From Leptolyngbya sp. 'hensonii' (GTDB lineage: Bacteria; Cyanobacteriota; Cyanobacteriia; GCF-001939115): 64,000 nt of DNA. The stretch is from assembly GCF_001939115.1 (NCBI RefSeq), contig NZ_MQTZ01000020.1, forward strand, positions 60,861 to 124,860, read 5' to 3'. The notes beneath the pieces are model-generated. The model was given only the letters and a program-made list of their open reading frames with translations, was not told the DNA's origin and did no database searches. This document shows positions 57,992-64,000 of this stretch, in pieces; positions within the stretch are counted from its first letter, which is position 1, and every line of letters starts with the position of its first letter. The translations under genes were made by a program, and so were the position numbers.

Positions 57992-59404
57992 TCAATATTT
58001 TAACCAGCTTCCTGGAGGATCGGAATCTCTCCGATTGATCTGGGGGACGCGACAGGCCAGACCGTCAATACCAGCCAGCACTAACCAAGTCACCATCGTA
58101 ATCCGTACATCGAACAGCGTAACATCCACCAGGCTGAATAGGGTACAGCCGATGAAAGTGACCAGAAAACTGAAATAGAGCAATCGATCGGCCTGGGTTT
58201 TGGCAGGACCATCGGGCTGCCCTGGCCAGTGCAACAGGTGCCCAACACCCTGGCAGAAAACCCAACCGACTACAGTCAGCAACAGCAGGGTGGTGGGGAT
58301 GCCTGCCTCAGCAGTGAGCATGAGAAACAGGTTATGGGGATGGCCCAGCCAGACACCGGTCTGAGCCTGGTAAAGGTCTGGAAAGCTCCGGAGTCCCCAG
58401 CCAGTCCAGGGGCGTTGTTCAGTCATCCACCAGGCAAACTGCCATTGGGTTTCCCGATGCAGGGCTGTGCTCTGGTTGGGATATAAATCACCGGACAGTC
58501 TGGCCCAGATGAAGGCAGGAACCACAATCCGGAGCCACTGCCCCAGGGGATTAGGAGCCCAAACGGCTCCCAGGACACAGCCTGCGATCGCCATCACCCC
58601 AGCAACGAGCCAGCGCCAGCCCTGGTAAAGTGCGAAAGCGAGGCTAATCAGGAATGCGATCACCCAAGCATTACGAGATTGGGTCAAGACGATGGCCAGG
58701 GCAACAGTGCCCAGGAAGGACAGGAGGAGCAGCGATCGGGGGGAGCGCAAAGCGGCTTGAATGTTGGCTCGGGTGAGCTTGGGTTCTCCATGGGCGATCG
58801 GTGGGTTGTGCCAGGTTTCCAACCAGAGGCCCAATCCCAGGCCAAAAACAATCACCAGGAAACTGGCCAGAAAGTTGGCATAGGAAAAGATAGAAGACAT
58901 GCGGCCCGGTGGATTCCCACCCGCATCAATTAACAAGTCCACCACGATCCAGAGCAAACGGGGGTGGCCAGCCCAACCCCAAAAAAGTTGACCAAACCCC
59001 ACCAGGACGACGGGTACGGCGCTCAAGAGGACTAATCGGGAAAATTGGCGGAGTTGGGCGGGGGTCTGCAAGAGGTGACTCCCGGCGACAAAAATGATGA
59101 AACCGGGGAAAAAGTTGTACAGCCCCAAGAAGGCTGTGGGTGGGTCTTCAGCCCAAAAACTGATCAGGATCGTCCAGAGTATGAGGCCACTGATGCCCCA
59201 GGTGACTGGACGACGGAGAAACAATCGATACTCCCTGGGCCAGAGGGAAATTGCCGTCATCAAGATCGACATCCCACCCAGGAGGGGACTAATGGGTAGG
59301 AGTAGTAGACTGATCTGGACAACGACCCATTGTCTCTGGAGAGAAGGATCGGGATGGGGTTGAAGCAGATTTAGGGGATTCAAGGGTAGTCTAAACCGGC
59401 TCAA
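57992..59404 (-). CDS. O-antigen ligase-like (Wzy/WaaL superfamily) membrane protein
   Basis: The 470-residue protein has about eleven membrane helices and a large loop with HRETQWQFAWWMTEQRPWTGWGLRSF followed by GHPHNLFLMLTAEAGI (each read in part), the typical His/Trp loop of O-antigen ligases. IctB, a related cyanobacterial protein linked to bicarbonate, has a different N-terminal region, so I do not use that name. It may ligate or polymerise a glycan. It overlaps the upstream YaaW-like gene by 14 bases. Confidence 0.85.
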   Translation of the reverse strand: MSRFRLPLNPLNLLQPHPDPSLQRQWVVVQISLLLLPISPLLGGMSILMTAISLWPREYRLFLRRPVTWGISGLILWTILISFWAEDPPTAFLGLYNFFPGFIIFVAGSHLLQTPAQLRQFSRLVLLSAVPVVLVGFGQLFWGWAGHPRLLWIVVDLLIDAGGNPPGRMSSIFSYANFLASFLVIVFGLGLGLWLETWHNPPIAHGEPKLTRANIQAALRSPRSLLLLSFLGTVALAIVLTQSRNAWVIAFLISLAFALYQGWRWLVAGVMAIAGCVLGAVWAPNPLGQWLRIVVPAFIWARLSGDLYPNQSTALHRETQWQFAWWMTEQRPWTGWGLRSFPDLYQAQTGVWLGHPHNLFLMLTAEAGIPTTLLLLTVVGWVFCQGVGHLLHWPGQPDGPAKTQADRLLYFSFLVTFIGCTLFSLVDVTLFDVRITMVTWLVLAGIDGLACRVPQINRRDSDPPGSWLKY

Positions 59405-60236
59405 AACATTCGGCTCGGATTAATCGGATCTGGGCCAGGGCAAAGACGGTGGGGATAATTCTGCCATAGTTGGTTGAGATGGCTCGCCAGCCCAGATCGG
59501 CAAAGAACCAGGCCCAGAGGGCAGGCCCTAAAAAGGCGAAAACAGTGCGGGCGGCCCCGTACCGGGCTGCTGTGATGGTCATGCCCCGACGAGCCATCTG
59601 CAATGTCAGATGGTTGCTGAGCTGCGCTGCGGCGACCGCGCCTCCTTCCAGAACCGCTTGGCGGGCGATTTGATAGCTGGCAAAGTGGAGAGCAAACTGG
59701 CGGGCAATATGATGGAGGACCAGGGGGCGCAGAACAGTGCTGATCGTCAGGATGCTCCCCCCTCGCAGGAGGAGACCGATCGGATCCTGGCGCATGGGTA
59801 GGGGGAGCTGCTCAGCCAGGTTGGATTTGGCCAGCGATCGTTGCACCTGAGCCGTGAGCTGCCCCCGTTCAGATTTAGGCAGGTGTTTCCAGGCTCGTTC
59901 CAACAGGTGCAGAAAGACTTCCGCTTCCAGATCGGTGGTGGAGCAACTGGCGGAGTAGGGAATTCTCAAATAACGGCAGATTCGAATCAGGATTTGGCGA
60001 TAACTGACCTGCCCGGTGCGTCGGCGCAGAACGGTCATGCCATCTGCTGCCAGAAAGCGAACCCGTCGTTCCAGGGTATCTAACCAATCGTCTCGATCGC
60101 GGCTCTGAATATCGATCGGGTCAGGTGCATAGAGATAGTCGATGGGGTTGAACTTGGGGCGAAACAAGATGTCGGTCAGATCTCTCAATTCATCTTCTGT
60201 TGCCAGTTCAAGCGCCAATCTCAGCTCATCCGCCAT
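59391..60236 (-). CDS. YaaW-like family protein
   Basis: The 281-residue protein begins with acidic helices (LRLALELATEDELRDLTDILF), then YRQILIRICRYLRIPYSASCSTTDLEAEVFLHLLERAWK (in parts), and a C-terminal hydrophobic half with an all-small-residue stretch like a membrane-associated domain (GAVAAAQLSNHLT). The arrangement resembles the E. coli YaaW/COG4735 family, of unknown role. I am only fairly sure of the family. The end overlaps the O-antigen ligase gene by 14 bases, so the two are translated together. Confidence 0.62.
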   Translation of the reverse strand: MADELRLALELATEDELRDLTDILFRPKFNPIDYLYAPDPIDIQSRDRDDWLDTLERRVRFLAADGMTVLRRRTGQVSYRQILIRICRYLRIPYSASCSTTDLEAEVFLHLLERAWKHLPKSERGQLTAQVQRSLAKSNLAEQLPLPMRQDPIGLLLRGGSILTISTVLRPLVLHHIARQFALHFASYQIARQAVLEGGAVAAAQLSNHLTLQMARRGMTITAARYGAARTVFAFLGPALWAWFFADLGWRAISTNYGRIIPTVFALAQIRLIRAECFEPV

Positions 60237-60311
60237 AGATTTCTCCAGTCCTGCAGGGTACAGCCAATTGACAACTATTCTACAGGTTTGGATCGGTTTG
60301 ATGTAGTTGGA

Positions 60312-60893
60312 TTATCGACCATTCATTAATCTGTAAGCCCCCCCACTAGGATCGCTCTGACATTGACTGAGAACGATATTACTTTGGAGAATCTGATCCA
60401 GGGCAGGCTGCTTGCTGGCCTGCCGCGTTTCACATAAAACGGTCAATACCACTGCTTCGGTATGATCATCAGTCGCCACAAAACCCAGAGCGACCCCACC
60501 CGCATAAGACCGTAAATTGGCATTAAGAGAAACGCTTTGGTTATTAATTGTCAGTGTGGCATTGTTGCCAATAATACCTTCAACGGGACTAATAGAATAT
60601 CGATAGTGAACGGTTTGAGTCTGAATCCCCAGCCCCAGATCTGACAGTGTTGCGGCAAAGATTTCATTCTCAATCATGTAAGCTGTTTGAGCTCGATTCA
60701 TAGAACCAATATTTTGTTTGGCTTCCGCCTGTCTGGCCTTTGTAGCTTGATTCAAAAAAGAGGGGAGAGCGATCGCAGCAAGAATACCAATGATAATAAT
60801 AACGACCAGTAACTCGATTAAGGTAAAGCCTTTTTCCCTGCTACACTTCTGGGCAAAATGCTGAAGGAATTTTGCCTTGAATTCAGTCTTCAT
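60312..60893 (-). CDS. type IV pilin-like protein (PilA family), second copy
   Basis: The 193-residue protein has the same leader type as the pilin at 19793 (MKTEFKAKFLQHFAQK) of about 21 residues to the KG cleavage site, then FTLIELLVV, and Glu at position 5. The globular domain carries the paired cysteines VLCETR and SQCQSD and ends GAYRLMNGR, like the ending GAYRLLNGK of its paralogue. The middle of the two proteins differs a lot, so they are old duplicates. It is an isolated gene on the minus strand. Major or minor pilin cannot be decided. Confidence 0.92.
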   Translation of the reverse strand: MKTEFKAKFLQHFAQKCSREKGFTLIELLVVIIIIGILAAIALPSFLNQATKARQAEAKQNIGSMNRAQTAYMIENEIFAATLSDLGLGIQTQTVHYRYSISPVEGIIGNNATLTINNQSVSLNANLRSYAGGVALGFVATDDHTEAVVLTVLCETRQASKQPALDQILQSNIVLSQCQSDPSGGAYRLMNGR

Positions 60894-61210
60894 TAGAGGA
60901 GTTCCTCATGCAGATTAAACCAGAATTAACTGAGATGATTGAGCTATTAAAGGCTTAATTTTGTGACTAATCCCAAAAATAATTGAGATTCAATTGATGG
61001 TTTTAATAATTAAAATGAAAGGGCAATTTTATGCCGACTTGGATTCTATAAGTGCTATTGCAATCTGTGTTTTGATATAAGTGAATTTACGGACAGATTA
61101 AAAAAGAGGTCCAATTACTAATGCATGGGTTATCGCCATCAACCGGAAATCTGCAGATGAAATGTTGGCGATAGCCTGAAGGGAGCATCCCGGTTTTGCA
61201 AGTTTGCCTA

Positions 61211-61310
61211 CCCAAGGGGAACCCACCCCGGCCCTGCGGGCCACCCCTCCCAAGAGGGGAACCCACCCCGGCCCTGCGGGCCACCCCTCCCAAGAGGGGA
61301 ACCCACGCGA
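61211..61310. repeat. tandem 40-base GC-rich repeats
   Basis: Two identical 40-base units lie at 61221-61260 and 61261-61300, with part-units on each side. Each unit holds GGCCCTGCGGGCC, a near-perfect hairpin, and CCCAAGAGGGGA. The rest of 60894-61400 is A/T-rich pilin upstream sequence with no gene I can support. Confidence 0.85.
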
Positions 61311-61400
61311 GTCTGCTTCTGGCTAGGTTAATGGTGGTTGTAGGCCTTAACAGGCAAACCTGCTTTACGATCGAGATACCCTTTCAAACCGATACAACCC

Positions 61401-61703
61401 ATGGTGATTGAATGGCTCCGAATCCAGGTTCCGCCCGAGGAGCGGGAACAGTATATCCAGGCAGACGCGGAAATCTGGACCCCCTTTCTGGCGGCCCAGC
61501 CGGGATTTCTGAATAAAGAAGTTTGGATTGCCCCCGATCGACCCGATCAGGTGATGATGGTGATTCGCTGGGCTTCTATGGACCTGTGGCAGTCAATTCC
61601 CAGGGAACAACTGCAGGCTATTGACCTGCGGTTTACCGCAGCCTTAGGCCGTACTTATGACATTGTTGAGTCGATCGCTTATCAGGTGCGCAAATTTTCC
61701 TAG
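61401..61703 (+). CDS. TIGR03792-type small protein
   Basis: The 100-residue protein fits a small cyanobacterial family of dimeric alpha/beta-barrel type (antibiotic-biosynthesis-monooxygenase-like), with IEWLRIQVPPEEREQY at the start and FLNKEVWIAPDRPDQVMMVIRW in the middle. No enzymatic role is known. It lies two bases before the next gene on the same strand, so they share an operon. Confidence 0.85.
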   Translation: MVIEWLRIQVPPEEREQYIQADAEIWTPFLAAQPGFLNKEVWIAPDRPDQVMMVIRWASMDLWQSIPREQLQAIDLRFTAALGRTYDIVESIAYQVRKFS

Positions 61704-61705
61704 CC

Positions 61706-62071
61706 ATGGCTGAATGTCCCTACTGTCACCAACGGGTTGATACCCAGGCCGTGGTTTGTCCCTCCTGCCGCAAACCCCTCAAAGCCTATGGCCATCCGGG
61801 TATTCCCCTGCATCGGGCGCAAGGAGACGCTTCTCTCTGTCAGACCTGCGCCTACCATGCCGACGATACCTGCACCTTTCCCCAGCGGCCTTTAGCCAGG
61901 GACTGTACCCTCTACGTGGATGTCAATCAGCCCCAGCCCCAGCCACCGGTCTATCGGCTGTCCCCGACTCAGGCTGCGATCGGCTGGATACAGCGGCATC
62001 TGGTTTGGGTAGTTCTGGTGGCCCTGATTGGACTGAGCCTCGCCCTGGCCCTGGCGAATAGCAAGCGCTGA
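61706..62071 (+). CDS. zinc-ribbon protein with C-terminal membrane helix
   Basis: The 121-residue protein begins with a zinc ribbon: CPYC at residue 4 and CPSC at about 18. A second cysteine group (CQTC, CTF and DCT, about 48-75) may bind another metal. The C-terminus is a single membrane helix (VWVVLVALIGLSLALALA). It is a likely cytosol-facing tail-anchored protein. Function unknown. It follows the TIGR03792 gene. Confidence 0.8.
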   Translation: MAECPYCHQRVDTQAVVCPSCRKPLKAYGHPGIPLHRAQGDASLCQTCAYHADDTCTFPQRPLARDCTLYVDVNQPQPQPPVYRLSPTQAAIGWIQRHLVWVVLVALIGLSLALALANSKR

Positions 62072-62150
62072 AATGGCCTCAAGAAGATATCAGTAATAAC
62101 CCTGATAGGCGGTGGATTTATAATCTGCTTGTAGGAATTCAGCATCCCCA

Positions 62151-64000
62151 ATGGCACTCCAGCTTCCCGGTTCAACCCGATGTTCTGCTTCCCTGCTAAT
62201 CCTGTTGCTGGGCCTCAGTCCCGCCCTTTCCGGTGCCGTCCTGACAGACCGGAGTCCCCTTGCATCGCCTCTGCAACTGGCCCAGGCTACCGACCCCCGC
62301 AAGGTCGAGGCCGATCGCCTGTTTCAGCAGGGAATTGAGCAGTACAAGATCAGTCAGTTTGAAGCAGCGCTACAGTCCTGGCAACAAGCCCTCAAGCTCT
62401 ACCAGGAACTCAAAGACCGACTGGGGGAGGGACTAGCCCTGGGCAATCTGGGAAATGCTTACGATGCTCTGGGGAATTATCCCAAAGCGATCGAGTATCA
62501 CCAACAGAGTTTAGCCATCAAACGGGAAATCAAAGACCGACTCGGCGAGGTGAATGCCTTAGGCAATCTGGGAATTGCTTACGATGCTCTGGGGAATTAT
62601 CCCAAAGCGATCGAGCTTCAGGAACAGAGTTTAGCCATTGCCCGGGAAATCAAAGACCGACTCGGCGAGGAGGCTGCCCTCGGCAATCTGGGAATTGCTT
62701 ACTGGTCTCTGGGGAATTATCCCAAAGCGATCGAGCTGCAGGAACAGCGTTTAGCCATTGCCCGGGAAATCAAAGACCGGCGGGGGGAGGGGCAATCCCT
62801 CGGCAATCTGGGCCTTGCTTACTTGTCTCTCGGCAATTATCCCAAAGCGATCGAGGTCCAGGAACAGAGTTTAGCCATTGCCCGGGAACTCAAATACCGA
62901 CGCGGCGAGGGGGCTGCCCTCGACAATCTGGGCAATGCTTACTGGTCTCTGGGGAATTATCCCAAGGCGATCGAGTATCATCAACAGAGTTTAGCCATTC
63001 TCAGGGCAATCAAAGACCGACTCGGCGAGGTGAATGTCTTAGGCAGTCTGGGACTTGTTTACTTGTCTCTGGGCAATTATCCCAAAGCTATTGAGCTTCA
63101 GGAACAGAGTTTAGCCATTGCCCGGGAAATCAAAGACCGGCTGGGGGAGGGGAATGCCTTAGGCAATCTGGGAAATGCACGATTTAATGCTGGCCAACTC
63201 CCCCAGGCAGAACAGGACCTCTTTGCTGCCATTAGTGTCTATGAATCTCTACGAGAAAATCTAAAAGATAGCGATAAAGTTTCCATTGCCGATACCCAGT
63301 TCCGGGCTTACAACAATCTACAACGAGTGCTGATAGCCCAGAACAAGGTAGAACCGGCCCTGGAGATTGCCGAACGGGGACGGGCCAGGGCTTTCGCGGA
63401 ATTGCTGGCAAAACGCACCCAGGAGAAAGAGACTCTCGCGATTCAGCCCATCCAGATCGCCGCCATCAAACAGGTGGCCAGGGAGCGAAAGGCAACCCTG
63501 GTGGAGTATGCCAATATCTATGATGAGCAAGGCGAGTGGCTCTTTATCTGGGTGGTGAAACCCACTGGAGAGGTGGCTTTCCGTCAGGTGGACCTCAAAC
63601 CCCTGCAACAGCAGAAAACTTCCCTGACCAATCTGGTGGCGGCGGCCCGCTGCCTGGGGGCGATCGGCTGTGAGGAGTCTGTCCTCTCCAGGGGCAGTCA
63701 ACCCGTGACCTTTAATCTGGCCCAGGGCGATCGCCAGTTTGGCCAAGCACCGGTCACCACAATTAGGAACGAATACCTGCAACAGTTGCACAAGCTCCTG
63801 ATTGACCCGATCGCCGACCTGCTGCCCAAAAATCCGAACGAACGGATCATCTTCGTGCCCCAGGGTTCCCTGTTTCTGCTGCCCTTTGCCGCCCTGCAGG
63901 ATGACCAGGGACAGTACTTAATCGACCACCACACGATCGGGATTGCGCCTTCGATTCAGGTGTTGCAGTTGACTCGCCAGCAGCGATCGGCCAGTCGGAC
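62151..64000 (+). CDS. secreted TPR-CHAT protein, 3' end outside the window
   Basis: The frame starts at ATG 62151 and is open to the window end (616 codons shown). It has a signal peptide (about 1-45), a first degenerate TPR near residue 60, six TPR repeats of exactly 40 codons, a linker with the common EIAERGRARAFAELLA, and the beginning of a CHAT domain (VPQGSLFLLPFAAL). The catalytic His and Cys lie beyond the window. The signal peptide means the peptidase would work outside the cytoplasm. It lies 79 bases after the zinc-ribbon gene. Confidence 0.92.
   Translation, partial: MALQLPGSTRCSASLLILLLGLSPALSGAVLTDRSPLASPLQLAQATDPRKVEADRLFQQGIEQYKISQFEAALQSWQQALKLYQELKDRLGEGLALGNLGNAYDALGNYPKAIEYHQQSLAIKREIKDRLGEVNALGNLGIAYDALGNYPKAIELQEQSLAIAREIKDRLGEEAALGNLGIAYWSLGNYPKAIELQEQRLAIAREIKDRRGEGQSLGNLGLAYLSLGNYPKAIEVQEQSLAIARELKYRRGEGAALDNLGNAYWSLGNYPKAIEYHQQSLAILRAIKDRLGEVNVLGSLGLVYLSLGNYPKAIELQEQSLAIAREIKDRLGEGNALGNLGNARFNAGQLPQAEQDLFAAISVYESLRENLKDSDKVSIADTQFRAYNNLQRVLIAQNKVEPALEIAERGRARAFAELLAKRTQEKETLAIQPIQIAAIKQVARERKATLVEYANIYDEQGEWLFIWVVKPTGEVAFRQVDLKPLQQQKTSLTNLVAAARCLGAIGCEESVLSRGSQPVTFNLAQGDRQFGQAPVTTIRNEYLQQLHKLLIDPIADLLPKNPNERIIFVPQGSLFLLPFAALQDDQGQYLIDHHTIGIAPSIQVLQLTRQQRSASR
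62440..63175 (+). repeat. six 120-base TPR-coding repeats
   Basis: The phrase GGGGAATTATCCCAAAGCG recurs with small changes at 62471, 62591, 62711, 62831, 62951 and 63071, exactly 120 bases apart. Most of each unit is identical to its neighbours at the DNA level, which points to recent copying or gene conversion within the gene. Confidence 0.93.

Noticed and set aside
57992..59404. Naming the polytopic protein IctB (bicarbonate-linked)
   Set aside because: The N-terminal region does not look like IctB as I know it; only the general ligase-like loop is shared, so I keep the superfamily call.
62440..63175. Possible CRISPR-like array because of 120-base periodicity
   Set aside because: The repeats are in one open frame and translate to 40-residue TPR units; there are no unique spacers.
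1..64000. CRISPR arrays, tRNA or rRNA genes, insertion-sequence transposases
   Set aside because: I looked for regular spaced repeats, T-loop-like sequences and transposase motifs and found none that hold up; the repeats seen are hairpins, tandem units and one MITE-like element.

Overview
The window reads as chromosomal DNA of a cyanobacterium, probably a filamentous or Leptolyngbya-like one. Direct signs are the very frequent GCGATCGC/CGATCG (HIP1-type) octamers in genes on both strands, a cyanobacterial gene set (GUN4-domain protein, C-3',4' carotenoid desaturase CrtD, carotenoid oxygenase, two ClpC chaperones, DUF3143 and TIGR03792 proteins, TPR-CHAT proteins) and two long-leader type IV pilins. 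I see no tRNA, rRNA, CRISPR array or transposase gene.

Layout. 1-3972: the end of a CHAT caspase-like protease, a convergent REC-PAS-GGDEF protein whose receiver carries Asn in place of the phospho-accepting Asp, and a membrane protein of unknown function. 4102-11674: a tandem duplication. The right copy is intact (Tat-type Rieske protein, sensor kinase, methyltransferase). The left copy is broken, and the middle of its kinase gene is replaced by a PstS-like lipoprotein plus a different sensor kinase. 11909-16558: an alpha/beta hydrolase and a PadR regulator, divergent from carotenoid oxygenase and crtD. 16699-28877: a second ClpC, a pilin, a PAS-PAS-GAF-GGDEF-EAL protein, pheS, surE, an MBL hydrolase, cysK and a 1-Cys peroxiredoxin. 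The 700-base gap after surE holds paired CRP-like sites and a MITE-like palindrome. 29011-34586: a four-gene HlyD/ABC-2 exporter operon. 34821-36925: the potassium uptake pair ktrB-ktrA.

36937-48377 is a run of minus-strand genes for an extracellular polysaccharide or O-antigen-like glycan: five glycosyltransferases, a WecA/TagO-type initiating transferase, a Wzy-like polymerase, an acyltransferase and a secreted 619-residue protein I cannot name. 48628-56867 holds a lone receiver protein, the main clpC, rimI, a membrane-anchored double-GUN4 protein and the run lysA, cdaA (c-di-AMP synthase), uppS. 56935-60893 holds a DUF3143 protein, a membrane J-protein, an O-antigen-ligase-like protein, a YaaW-like protein and a second pilin. 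61401-64000 holds a TIGR03792 protein, a zinc-ribbon membrane protein and a secreted TPR-CHAT protein that runs off the window.

Signalling is a recurrent theme: two c-di-GMP enzymes, one c-di-AMP synthase in the same window as KtrAB, two orphan sensor kinases and a REC-only protein. The most unusual structure is the broken tandem duplication with its embedded lipoprotein-kinase pair.
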